From Petunia secreta (Eukaryota > Streptophyta > Magnoliopsida > Solanales > Solanaceae): DNA of 64,000 bases. Position numbers and translations under genes: made by a program. Below are positions 1 to 11,407 of this stretch, piece by piece. The stretch spans positions 6,762,501-6,826,500 of the forward strand of contig JARKIP010000065.1 of the NCBI GenBank assembly GCA_029990175.1, read 5' to 3'. The number at the start of each line of letters is the position of its first letter. The first letter of the stretch is position 1. The notes beneath the pieces were generated by a model. It was not told where the DNA came from, did not search any database, and saw only the letters and a program-made list of their open reading frames with translations.

Positions 1-1186
1 GCTCTTTGGGGGTTAAAAACCCGTTCAAATTATTTGAACAAGTTGGCCTATCGGACTTGAGAACAAATCGACTAATGACATGTCATAATGTATGATTCCT
101 AACACCGCTACTAAGGAATGGAGTTAGCTAGACCAGGTATTATTATCCTCCACAGCGAACGGCTCGGGAGAGGGAACGTCTCGGATCAAATAGATTCCAA
201 GTCGTTCCCCCTAAAGAAGTTTCTATGTGAGGGAAGAGGTGGTTGTAACCACCATTCAACGCACGATTTAGAAAGTCGCCAGAAGTAAAATAATGCATAT
301 GTTTTGTAAAATAATGCACACATATTGAAGTATTTCATAAATGATTTTAGAAGGATAAGAACAAAACAAACGTGTTAGTTTCGAAAGATAGGATTAATAT
401 AAACTAGACAATATTAAAAACCACGAAAAAGAAAAGATGCACATATTGAAATATTTTACCAACTTTTAAAAAGAGGGAAAGACAAATCAAACAAGTTAAT
501 TTTGAAAAGTAGGCTAATAAAGTTAGGCGATATATTTTTAAAAATGCGACAAGAATTATGAAGTGAAACCTGTTTTAAGAAAAAGATTTAGCCAATTTAT
601 GGAAATGGTGCACATATTGAAATAAATTTTAAAAGGGAGAAACAAACAAGTTAATTCTGGAAAATAGGTTGACATTTTCGAAAAAAGGCAAAAAAATTAT
701 GAAGTAAAATTGTTTTAAAGAAAAAGATTTAGAAGATTCGAAAATAACTGAAGTTTAGGACATGTTGTGCTATCCTAAAAAAACCTTCTAAGAGTGGGTT
801 AGTCTAGAGAAGTATATGGTTCCTCCGGCGGACAATCAAAGGGTCGGATCGTTTGAAGGGGTTGGTTGTACCACGGACCAACTATACTCCAAACGTCCGT
901 CCTAAAGGATTTTTTAGATTGAAACGGCTGTGGGATCCACGTAACCGTTTATGGTGTGTGCAAGTGTAAAAACTTTTCCGGAGTGGAGGAAGTGTTAGCA
1001 ACATAAACAATTACAAAAGAGGATAAAATTAAGCAATAATATGGCGCAAAAATTCTAGAATTTAAAAATAATCTTAAACCTGTAAAAAAAAAAGGGGGAA
1101 GAAAAATTAGTATTAAAATAAATGGCAAGAAAATAAAGCAATTAAAGAATCCAAATTTAAAGTCCGTTATAGTTTGAACCTTGATA
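1..1186 (-). mobile_element. Leader of a minus-strand Tat/Ogre-like retrotransposon (cut by window edge)
   Basis: This is the untranslated stretch after the primer-binding site of an element read on the minus strand, continuing past base 1. Two blocks match, in reverse complement, the leader of element A near 35445-35530: plus 861-886 (25 of 26 bases) and plus 927-941 (15-mer TTACGTGGATCCCAC). Two diverged copies of a GC-richer block, about 120-290 and 790-950, suggest an old duplication. No ORF of substance is present; an ORF-like minus stretch over 949-1305 crosses the PBS and is chance. Confidence 0.75.
305..745. repeat. Degenerate tandem repeat in the leader
   Basis: Three AT-rich units start near 309, 438 and 610. 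Each opens with CACATATTGAA and continues through a purine-rich AAACAA.GTTA block; the last two end in GTTTTAA(A)GAAAAAGATTTAG. Spacing is about 130 and 172 bases, so copies carry indels. Confidence 0.6.
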
Positions 1187-1204
1187 TCCCCAGTGAAGTC
1201 GCCA
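1187..1204 (-). other. Primer-binding site of the left-edge element
   Basis: Read on the minus strand this is TGGCGACTTCACTGGGGA, three bases (GAA) after the LTR end. It matches element A's PBS (TGGCGACTCTGCTGGGGA) except for three central bases. Ogre/Tat elements are known to prime from tRNA-Arg, which this form fits. Confidence 0.8.
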
Positions 1205-1207
1205 TTC

Positions 1208-3726
1208 TGTCGACACCTATTTTTCCCCGAACCTCGTTTAGAGTTCGAAATAGGGCTCGACTTATTGGAACTCACGGGTAAAGACTTGGAGTTGCCACCT
1301 AACATAATTTTTTAACTAGGCGTATTAGGGCACCTACTTTGTTTCTAGCCAATTTTAATATTAGCTTTAAAAAGATGATCATACAAACCAAAATTCTAGG
1401 TAAGGGTTCAAATTAACCCGAAAGGAAGGTGTTAGGCACCTTTCAGGTTCCATCAAATGTGGTTACCGGCCGGACTAAATAATTGGAATTTAATAATAAC
1501 TAAAGGCAAGTAAAATAATTTCTACTATATCATATACAATTTGAATACAAGTAATTACATAAAGGACAAATAAATCATATTCCATATTTTCCATGGACTT
1601 CAAAACTTCGTCATAATATACCTTGCAAGTAAAACAATTTAGTGAGTACGCCAAATATATGAAAATAAATTAATAAAGGCCAAACAAATAAAGCAATAAG
1701 AAAACACAATAGCAATTTTTAAAGGCCTGTCTTCTCCAACCAACAAAGATATAGTGCCAAAGGGCCGTAACTTTCTGTAAAGAAGTTATTTTTTTAGCTC
1801 ATTAAAATCCAAGCAAAGCTGAATGTATAGCAACAGCAAATGATAAATCCCAGTTATCATAAAAGAACATCAGAAGGTCATAGACAGTAAAATCCTGAAG
1901 CCACATGACTGCTTCTGTTAATCATAGCAGCGGAGACTCTGCTAAGACAACAAACAACACAACGAGTGAGACGATGGCAAAACAGAGGAGGAGGAGCGAC
2001 TGCCCACTGGTGGCATCGCTGCAACTCCCCATCATCCCATTATCCTTTTCTCAATTTCAGTAGCGGCCAATAGCAACAGAGGAGGATCGCCTAAAAAAAG
2101 GTCTCCACGGATGGCTTTACCCGGCGAACGGAGGCAGCAGTGATTGGATCTGCAAAACTCCCCAAGATACTTAGCAAAACATTCATGGCTAATCTGTGAA
2201 AGCGAATTTACAGATACGACAACTTCAGCAAATAATTTATGAAATCACAGCATCATAGATCGATTTAAACCAGTGCCCATCGCTAGTCCTAACACCTTTG
2301 AAGTTCCGACGAATCAAAACAACAATATGATGGAGGAAAATGACCAAATGACGGGGCAGGCAGATGGGAGGCGGAGGAGCAACGGCAGACCCGCCTTGGC
2401 GGCTTCACTGCGACTCCACCAACTCCTTTTCCAATCACAAATCAATCGACAAACAATAGGAGAATAACGAGAACAGAGGTCCCGATGATGGGGAGTATTG
2501 ACAGGATTCCGTGACCCTTTTCTGAATATGGGTCTCGCAGTCAAATGGCGGTGTCTCCGCCTCACTGCCTCCTCGTCCCTCGTTTTGTACCACTGTGTGT
2601 GTGCGTGTGTATGTATCTGTTGGTTTTTGCGTGTGGGTATGTGTCTTTGTAATAGTATTGTACTTATCGTTTCTGCAAATTGAGGAAAAGAAGAAAATGA
2701 GAGGAGCTTTTCGTATTCCGTTTCTGTGTCCCTTCCCCGGTCTAAATATATAGCTTAAAATTATAAGAGAATTGTTGGGGGATTGGGGAAATTGAAGGGT
2801 GATTGAGGGGATTCTTGGGAAGCTTTGATAAGATTGGAGAGATAAGGGGAGATATAGGAGAAATCGAAGGGAGAATTTCATTCTGAAAGTGGGGGAAGAT
2901 TTTATCAAGGGATTGTGGTGATTCTAGGACTAAATGCAAGACAAAAATAACAAATTTAAAATATAGGGTATGCATTTGGTGTGGCTTTTAGTCTAGGTTC
3001 AATGAAATTTGAAAGAATTCAAATATAATGAATAATATGAATAAAATTTGGATTTCGCATTTTAAGTTATACTCATATTCAATTGAAGGTGCAAAACAAA
3101 TAAAAATATTAATATATTTACTTTATATAAAAGAAAAATAAAATTACACACATAAAATAATTTATGGTCAAACTGAATTAATTAAGTATAAATAATTACA
3201 AATAATTACCAAGTATTATTAATGCAATGAATTTGCACAAATAACCATAACTTCGATATGCATTCAAACAATGAATATTGTACTCGGACTACTTTTATGT
3301 CAAGGTTCAAAGTAGGATTGAGAAAATTTGTAACACTTAAAAGAATTTGAATTTCAAAGTAATATGGTGAATTAAACTATTTTAATTGGACTAATAATTA
3401 ATTTAAATGCCCTAAAAAATATAAGTATATATTATATAATAAGTAAAAATTCACATATAAAAGAATTGCAGTTAAATTGAATTAATTAAATATGAATAAA
3501 TACAATAATTTGCCATAACCGATCACAATTTGATATGTATTTAACAAATAGCTTAAGTGTTGTAGTTACATAATATAATCACAATTAATATATAATGTAT
3601 AAATAGGGGATAACACACGTAAATGCATGACTTCTAATGCAAATTTTCCCAAACAGTCAACATTGCACCTTTAAGTTAAATATAGCCAATTATAAAGAAA
3701 AGAAGGGACAAAATTGGGTGTCAACA
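1208..3726 (-). mobile_element. 5' LTR of the left-edge Tat/Ogre-like element
   Basis: On the minus strand it begins TGTTGACACCC at 3726 and ends GTGTCGACA at 1208, with the PBS directly after. Length is 2519 bp, close to the 2543-bp solo LTR at 31435-33977, and both share the first 22 bases and the GGTGGCRACTCC block near the end. It interrupts the gag leader of element B, whose sequence resumes at 3727; the expected target duplicate is GCCGC (3727-3731), but the partner lies outside the window. A TG-rich tract lies at 2590-2645 and AT-rich duplicated blocks at 3050-3560. No gene is seen in it. Confidence 0.85.
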
Positions 3727-3813
3727 GCCGCGCCACAGTACCGGTTGGGATCCAGATGGTCAATTCCAACGCCTCCGCATTTACCAACAAGGACAAGGAC
3801 AAGATGCAATATC

Positions 3814-5647
3814 ATGGCTGAGTTTGACAAAGCTGAAAATGCTGGAGGAACACCTGAAAAACAAGGTTTGGTAGCATGCAAGGAGTATGCTATGCTGGAG
3901 CAAAGGTTGTTTGAGTTGGAAAATAGAGTTCCTCTTGTCAATGCTGATGGAACCACCGATCCAAACAAGACTTCCCGCCCTCATGGCAAAGATCCACTAT
4001 TCCCTAAGAGAGACATCCCATACCCCACCTACATCGCACCCCAAAAAGCACCACAAAATAATCTCCCTATCTTTACTATCAAAACCGAAATCATTTCCTC
4101 ACCCACCAAAGATCACGACATGTATGCATGGATAGGGGAAGACTCAGATTAAAGAGTAAGTCAAGTGGCTGGTGGAGAAGTTCAAGCAATTCCAAGACAC
4201 CAAAGAAACTAGAGGCCTGGCTTATGAAGACCTCCACATATACCCTAACTTGAAGCTGCCCGATGGTTATAAGACACCCAAGTTTAACATGTTCGATGGC
4301 AGTGGTGAGCTGATGACTCATTGAAGGTCTTACTGTGACAAGCTGGTTAGGGTCGGACATGATGAGGAGATTCGAATGCAGTTGTTCAACCATAGCCTGA
4401 CAGGCGATGCACTGGTGTGGTACTCAAAACAACAAACAAAGAAGTGGACAAGCTGGGAAGCAATGGTTGGAGACTTTGTTGACAATTTCGGACACTACAC
4501 TAATGCCATGCCTGATCGATTCTATCTGGAGAAATAAAGAAGAAGCCTACTGAAACCTTTAGGGAGTTTGCAACTAGGTTGAGAGCTGAAGCTGCTAAGG
4601 TCCAACCTCCTATGGACGACACAGAGATAGTAGCGACTTTCATCGGCATACAAGAAGATGTCTATTTTGTCAAGATGCTGAATATGCAAGACAAGAAGTT
4701 TGGGGATTTGATCAAGATTGGTGCCATTGTTGAAGATGGATTGAAAACTGGCAGGATTGTTAGCTTGGCCGCACTACATGCCACTAATCAGGTATTGCAA
4801 ACTGGTAGCACAGGGACACCGAAGAAGAATAAGGACGGCGTTTCCTTTATTTCTGCATCACCGGACCACTCTCCTACCTATAACCACTACTACCAAATAC
4901 TACCTCCACCATACCCATATGTTCCACGATCGCTCGCTTATCATGTCTATAACACACAACCCATCTTCAAAAATCCACCTCCATAAAGACCACCACCTCC
5001 ACAAAGCCCAAACAATAGAAATACCAACACCTACCTGCCAAGAAGTCGCATAGACAACAACCCAAGACCCAAAAGAAACTACACCCCATTGGCTGAATCC
5101 CGCACCCAGCTATTTGAAAGACTCAAAGCAGCCGGCCACATACAACATGTCCCATTCAAAATGCCTGATAGAATATCACCCTTCTTTGACCAAACCATAA
5201 CCTGTGCCTACCACTCTGGGGGACCTTGTCACGACACCGAAAAGTGCACTGCACTAAGAGACAAAATACGAGACCTAATCGATCAAAAGGTGATACACTT
5301 GAAGGCACCAAACGTGCACTATAATCCCTTGCCTGATCACGAAGATAATAGGGTATAACTTGACCGAGTTAGATGAAGAATGCAACTTAGAAGGAACCAT
5401 TGTCAAGGCAAAAGAAGCTACACCAGCATTTGCTTCTGTTGCCCAAGCCGCTAAAGCGACAAAGCCCATCGACGTAGAAGTTTCTCTAGAGTTCTACGTT
5501 GATGTAATCCCTCCCTACAATTACAAAGCAGTGCCATGGGATTATGAAGCAGAGAAGAAAGACAAGTCGGTAGTTGAGACTATTGCAGCACAAGAGATAA
5601 CTAGGAGTAGTAGGATCTATACTCCCGAGCACCTTGATCAAGGTTGA
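3814..5647 (+). pseudogene. gag of element B (broken)
   Basis: Capsid/nucleocapsid gene of a Tat/Ogre element. The start is set by MAEFDKAENAGGTPEKQG at 3814, matching element A at 38514. The capsid core (about 4190-4760, with a QGPP-like FREF region and a DKKFGDLIKIG stretch) is followed by a Pro/Tyr-rich linker (4860-5040) and a variant zinc knuckle CAYHSGGPCHDTEKC at 5203-5247 (C-X2-H-X5-H-X4-C). Breaks include a stop at 4150, a stop after ELMTH (about 4321), a frameshift near 4530, a stop at 4984 and a frameshift near 5357. It cannot make a full Gag. Confidence 0.85.
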
Positions 5648-5659
5648 GGAGGTACCAGC

Positions 5660-6580
5660 GAGGAGGATTCCGAAGAATTGTGGAAGAAAGTTCAACAAAA
5701 AGAATACTCCGTGGTTGAACATTTGGGCAAGACTCCTGCACAAATCTTTGTTCTAACTCTACTTCTCAAATCAGAGAGCCACTGAAATGCCTTAATGAAA
5801 GTGTTAGATGAAACAAATGTCCCGGTGGACACCACAGTCGAGAACTTGGCTGGCATGGTTTGGCAAGTCATGGAATCCAATCAAACCACCTTCCACGAAG
5901 TTGAGGTACCACCAGAGGGGTTGAGTCATAACAAGGCTTTGCATGTCACCATCAAATGCCAAGACTGGTTTGTAGGGAGAGTTCTGATCGACGGATGGTC
6001 CAGCTTGAACATATGTCTATTCATTACTTTGAAGAGAATGTAGATTGATCAAAGCAAGATTAGAGAAAGTGACATGAAGGTGAAGGTGTTCGATGGTTCA
6101 CAAAAAATCATCATTGGAGAAATCGACTTAGCTATCATGGTCGGTCCCATCGAATTCACTACTGAGTTTCACATCATGGACATCTCTGCTTCATATAACC
6201 TGCTGCTGGGAAGACCCTTGATTCACATGGCTGGGGCAGTCCCTTCTACCTTGCACCAGACAGTGAAGCTCGAGCGGGACAACAAAGAGGTGGTAGTATT
6301 TGGCAAGGGGAGCAACTCCATTTATAATAAACAAACCATACCAGCAATTGAGGATAACACTCCTGACGGACATACCTTCTATATTATGGAGCTTGTTAGA
6401 GCAATGCAAGGTAGCCGAGGAGGATACCACAAGAACTATAATAAGAGTTTGAATCCCAATGTGTATAAGAAGAATATTGACATAGTACAAGGAGGATATA
6501 CTGCACACTTCACTCCTAAACTTGTCAATGCGCCTGAAGGGACTGAGGAGAGGAAAAGAAGTTTTTACAGTGCTTATTAG
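5660..6580 (+). pseudogene. Retropepsin-like protease region of element B (broken)
   Basis: The aspartic protease follows gag. The active-site region reads VLIDGWSSLNIC at 5981-6016, where A has VLIDGGSGLNIC, so the conserved second Gly is Trp here (codon at 5996). The flap side shows YNLLLGRPLIHMAGAVPSTLHQ (6197-6262). In-frame stops occur at about 5645, 5783, 6042 and 6578. The mutated active site alone would disable the enzyme. Confidence 0.8.
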
Positions 6581-7314
6581 GATGGCCGAGGCAAAGGCTA
6601 TGAAGGGAGAAACTTGGTCTGGGAGCCCGTAATATCTGATTGGGGTGTGCCTTCACGTGAATTTCGTGAGACCATACCTGCCAAAACAGAGAAGCGACCT
6701 GTGTACTCGCCCCATGCCCGTCCTGTCTGGAAGCGCATTTCTGAAGAAACAAGGAGAAGGCAAGTATGACTACCTGAAATACCCAAGCATCAACCTATGG
6801 AGGTTATAATTGAGGAGCCCTACGTACCCCCACATCCAGCGAAGTGGCCTGGAGATTGTGTTAAAGACATTATGATAAAACAAGGCTACGAACCTGGGAA
6901 AGGTTTGGGCAAGAACTTAGATGGCATGGTTGAACCCATTCGAATAGTGATGAGGCCCAACAACGTGAAAATCGGCATAGGATACATTGTGACTTATGTG
7001 AAAAGCATGGAAGAAGATTCACTGGACTTCAAATACTACAAGAGAAGTATCAAAACTCTCCTACATATTTTTGTCTCGTCTGGCTACTTGGATGGTCGCA
7101 AGGGGGAGGTATCTGCAGCACAAGAGGTTGAGCCGAAGATTGCTGATGCTGAAGAGGACTTGCTGGCAGGCATGAAAAAGTTGTTTCTATCTAATGAAGA
7201 CTGCTGTGTGATTCTAGAAGAGCATGTTGAACCTCCTGGCCTTACAAAAGATGAATCCAGGGCTGCACTGAATTACTGGAGCAGCAACCTGGCCCGAGCT
7301 TATCGCGAACCTTG
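6581..7314 (+). pseudogene. G-patch segment of element B polyprotein
   Basis: A run open from 6797 to 7314 encodes a G-patch-like glycine motif, GYEPGKGLGKNLDGMVEPI (about 6888-6945), then a charged tail ending at the putative splice donor. G-patch modules bind RNA or DEAH helicases in host proteins, and some betaretroviruses carry one after protease; this copy sits likewise between protease and RT. The segment 6581-6796 holds stops. Element A has the same module in the same place. Confidence 0.75.
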
Positions 7315-7507
7315 GTAGAGCTAGGGGATAGAACTTATTTTTTATGCTTTCTAAAATAAACCCGACCCCGAGTTGTGGAACTTGCATTTTTTTTTAAACA
7401 TGTCTCCCTAGAAACTTTATTTTTCAAGGATTCATAAATAAAGCATTGCTCTGTTTCCTTCTTATTCTGTTTTAAATCTTTTAATTATGCGATATATTAC
7501 TTTTCAG
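7315..7507 (+). other. Putative intron between protease/G-patch and pol, element B
   Basis: The AT-rich, stop-filled spacer starts TTG|GTAGAG (donor GT at 7315) and ends TTTTCAG at 7507, after a pyrimidine tract. Element A has the same boundaries (41905-42113). Ogre elements are known to splice an intron between pro and RT. In B the joined frame soon meets a TAG near 7531 where A has GAG. Confidence 0.65.
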
Positions 7508-8778
7508 CATTCAAACTAATAATTTTATTTAGTCCGCAGCTGCAACGTGTAACGAAACTATAGAGCTTGAGGAACCTCCTATGCAACATTGCTGATATCA
7601 AGGATGAATCCTCTCAAGTATATCTTCCAAAATTCGATGCCCACGGGGAAGTTGGCCAAATGGAAAATGCTGCTCAGCGAGTACGACATCACTTTTGTCA
7701 CTCAAAAGGCAGTGAAAACTCAGGCCTTAACAGATCACATGGCCGAGAATCCTGTAGATAATGATTACGAACCTCTGCACACCTATTTTCCAGACAAAGA
7801 AGTCATGTTCGTGGGGGAGGATATTACAGAGGAATACGACGGTTGGAGATTATTGTGTGATGGAGCGGTAAACTTCAAAGGAGTCGGCGTTGGGGCGGTA
7901 CTAGTCTCTGAGATTGGTCGACATTATCCTATTACAGCCAAACTGAGGTTTCCTTACACCAATAACATGGCAGAATACGAAGCTTGCATCTTGGGTCTTA
8001 GAATAGCAGTAGACATGAACATGCAAGAGCTGTTAGCAATTGGAGATTCTGACTTGTTAATTCACCAAGTTCAAGGAGAATGGACGGCAAAAAAATCCAA
8101 AATATTGTCGTACCTTGAGTCCATAAAATATCTGAAGCAAAGGTTCACCAAGATAGAGTTCCGGCATGTACTTAGGCTGCAAAATGAATTTGCAGATGCT
8201 TTGGCCACCATATCCTCCATTATCAAGCATCCTGATAACAACTACATTGATTCAATACCCATGGAAGTGAGAAAGCAACCAGCATTTTTTTATCATGTTG
8301 AAGAAGAATTGGATGGACGGCCCTGGTTCTATGACATTAAGAGATTTCTCAAAGATGGAACTTACCCAAACGATGCAGTGAACCTTCAAAAGAAGACGTT
8401 GAGGAGATTGGCAAGTGATTTCTTTATGAACGATGAGGTCTTATACAAAAGGACACCTGATTTAGCTTTGCTGAGATGTGTAGATGATAAAGAAACTGCG
8501 ATACTGTTAGAAGAAATATATTCTGGGACGTGCGTCCTGCACATGAATGGCTTTGTTTTATACAAAAGAACACCTGATTTAGCTTTGCTGAGATGTGTAG
8601 ATGCTAAAGAAGCTGCGATACTGTTAGAAGAAATATATTTTGGGACGTGCGTCCTGCACATGAATGGCTTTGTGCTCGCAAAGAAGATCTTAAGGGCTGG
8701 ATATTTTTGGATAACAATGTAGCATGATTGCATAAAGCACGCAAGGAGGTGTCACCAATGCCAAGTCCAAGGAGACAT
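7508..8778 (+). pseudogene. RNase H and integrase zinc-finger region of element B, RT deleted
   Basis: After ELEEP (about 7565-7579) the sequence jumps to the end of the first RNase H, losing the stretch that A keeps at about 42190-43070, so RT and most RNase H are gone. A 377-codon open frame (7589-8719) then encodes the second, archaeal-type RNase H of Tat/Ogre elements: LLCDGAVNFKGVGVGAVLVS (about 7852-7911), NNMAEYEACILGLRIAVDMN (7960-8019), IGDSDLL and FADALAT. Next is the N-terminal integrase region with an in-frame 117-bp duplication, a TAG at 8720, and the zinc-finger Cys pair CHQCQVQGD just before the CACTA insertion. Confidence 0.85.
8441..8674 (+). repeat. 117-bp direct duplication inside element B integrase
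   Basis: Units 8441-8557 and 8558-8674 abut and differ at a few bases. Each encodes 39 residues from LYKRTPDLALLRC to HMNGFV, so the frame is kept. Element A (43926-44040) has one unit. The His-bearing part of the integrase zinc finger is therefore doubled. Confidence 0.9.
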
Positions 8779-8945
8779 CACTACAAGAATTATGGCTTTT
8801 AACGTCCACATCTTAACGACAGGGCAAAAATCTGGTTGTTGCAAGTGCTTCTATAACGTCCAAATATTTTTACGGTCGTTAAGAGTCAAACTCTAGTGAA
8901 AGAATATTATCCGGGCGCTAAATAGTATTGTGTCAAAATTCAAAA
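8779..8945 (+). repeat. Left terminal and subterminal region of the CACTA element
   Basis: After the TIR come repeated short motifs of the AACGTCC, TTAACGAC and CGGTCGTTAAG kind. Clusters of short subterminal repeats next to the TIR are the family hallmark and bind the element-encoded protein. Confidence 0.7.
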
Positions 8946-10655
8946 TTGCTTTTCATTTTTTTAACAAAACAAAATAGGCGCCAGTTTTTATCTTTTTGCT
9001 TTTTTTGACCCACTCTTTCGCCCAGTTCCCCCTTTCCTCTATCGAATAGAAGAAAACCCTAAGCAGAACACAGTCACTCCCTCCTCTATATTTGTAGCAG
9101 AACACAGCCACAATTTTTGCCCAGGTTAGTTAGATTTGTAAGAAAAGTCGAAAACAAAGAAAACAAAAAGTATCTACAGCCAAAAGAAAGGAGAAATTTT
9201 AGGCATTAACGTGCTGATCTTAGAGTCGGATTAGTGCATCCTTAGGGTTTCATTCCCCTTCTCACAGAGGTAAATTTTTTCCAATTAGTAAATTGCTGTT
9301 GTAACTATTAATCTATTGAATTGGGTACTCTTTTATTGTTCCGTTTATCTCTTTGTTTGATGGTAAGCATCATTTACTGGAGGTCCTCCAAGAATTAATT
9401 GTTTTCCATGATTTTTCATAATTTGGTTCGATGCTAAAGCATTTCATGGTTGAGATTTCTCTCTCTCTCTCTCTCTTTGGGAATATATGTGGTTTCTCTT
9501 GTACTTCCTTATTTGGCAAACTCTTGTAAATATTTGGCATTTATGGAGGCTTTAAATTTGTTGTTGTATAGTAGTTGACAACTTTGTGATGCAAAGAGAA
9601 AATATATTTTGTGAGATATAAAAGTGCCTCTGTTATTTTCATATTTCCGTGTTTTCTTTGGGTGAAAAATGGAGTGGGTTTATGGTAAAGGAAGATAGCC
9701 CTGTCATTGACTCAAGAAAGGAGTCACCTTTAAAGCTATTGATTTTTCTTTCCTGCAGGCCCTACCTTGCTGTTTCATCTTAGCAGCTTTGGATGGAAAT
9801 TTACTCTTCTGTAGTTTCTGAATTATTTAGTGCATTAAGCCTTTATTTGAATCTTATTTAAGGTATTAGAAAGTTGAAGGATGAATTCAGTAATTATAGC
9901 TCATACTATCTGAGTGTACAATTATATGAGTTTCAAACTTATGAACTTAGAGGTCTCTAATTCATCCAAATTCATTAATTAGCTTGGTTGAAAATTGAAA
10001 TTAATGAAAAAAGAGCTAACAATTTCAACTCTATTAATTTACCTTACTTTATCCAAAAAAAAAAAAAAATGTAGCATCACTGCTCTTGCTTAGTTTGAAG
10101 CCATTCCAATTAGTAGAGAGTACTTAATATTATATAAGCATTATGTGTGCTTTGAATTTTAAATGTTTCTTTGTTATGGTTAAAACGTACCATCATCAAA
10201 GTAATCTCTCGGCATGAAGTTGACATGATAAGCGTTCGTAAATTGACAAGTTAATAACTGAAGAATGATTTACTAATTTATTAACTGAAAAAGCAAAAAT
10301 GGAAGCCAAGTCTACCCCTGATTTGCTTAGAAGGATAGGGTTAAGCCATGGAGTCAGTTCTTAAGTTAGAACTTGATTTCATACTCCCTTTCTTTCTTAC
10401 TGAAGGCTATACTCTTGGGTTGTTTCCATTATAACACACATTGAAAATCTATCCATGTTTATCACCTAAAGAAAACTTTACTACTGGGTCCATCTTTGGG
10501 TCTGCTAATATTAAATCTTGAAGAACATTTAGCTTTAGTTTACAATATTACCTTGTTGAGACATACAGTGACATGCCTGCACTTGGTTAACTTTCTAGGA
10601 TTCGTTTACCTTTGCTCCCTTTTTTTTTTTTTTTGTTGTTCTTTCTTACAACTTA
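8946..10655 (+). other. CACTA left interior with gene-like, non-coding sequence
   Basis: No long ORF is seen. The stretch 9000-9130 looks like a plant 5' leader (AAAACCCTAAGCAG), with possible donor sites at AG|GTTAG (9124), AG|GTAAAT (9269) and acceptor-like TTCCTGCAG (9759). A CT run lies at 9459-9474 and an A run at 10055-10070. It may be a captured or element-borne spliced transcription unit whose last exon lies in the right interior. No product recognised. Confidence 0.4.
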
Positions 10656-10660
10656 AGGAC

Positions 10661-11407
10661 TGGTGCAATGCAAATCCGAAGGAGTTGCTAAGCACAAACG
10701 CAGAAGTTAAACAAGAAAGGTAAAAGATAGAAGCAAGACAAAACTTGCTTCTTTCGAAAGAACGGTGAGGAACCTGTCTCAAAGCTCGATCGAAAAGGGG
10801 CACAAGAATCACCTAAACTATGCAAGAATCCTCAAGAGAACATTGCCTCTTGCAAACTGAATGATCAAAGAGGAATGTTCAATCGGGTTAACCGAAAGCC
10901 ACAAGTCCATAAAAGCCCTCACAGGGGTTTGCTCACGACGGAGGCAAGAAATGTGCTCGGCACTTTCATTCAATCCATTAATGTTCAAAACTAGGTACTT
11001 GCAATGAAAGGAAACAAGGTTTATATAGGAAATACTAAGGGTAAACTAGTAAAAGGGTCACAGGCGACCAATAGAAATAAGCCACGCATGGCTGAGTTAA
11101 AATGTGTTCGGTAGACTTGCCTTCGGTAAGCCTTGGCTTCGCTTCTCGATTGTCTGCTCGAACACACTCGTTGTCTTCGGACGCTCAATTGTCTTCGAGC
11201 TCGTTGTCCTCGGTCACTTTGCCTTCGGGCTCACATCTGAAGATAATGCCTTCGGTTCTTGAGCCCGGCCACTCAGCTTCGGAGCAATTGTTTTCCTTCG
11301 GCCAGGCTAAGTGAACGTGCACATCGTGCAGCAGCTTGGCTTGGCTTCTTGTCATCGGTCTCCTCGGTGGATCGAACACTTGATCAGCACGTGTTCGGGA
11401 TGCATCA
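10661..11407 (-). repeat. 3' LTR of element D
   Basis: On the plus strand it starts TGGTGCAATG and ends ATGCATCA; on the minus strand TGATGCAT to GCACCA. A TATA box (TATATAAA on minus) lies at 11020-11027. The distal half is dense in TTCGG and CTCGA motifs. It contains the last 74 codons of pol, ending at 11185. Confidence 0.95.

Noticed and set aside
949..1305. Minus-strand 118-codon frame
   Set aside because: It spans the LTR end and primer-binding site of the left-edge element, so it is not a gene.
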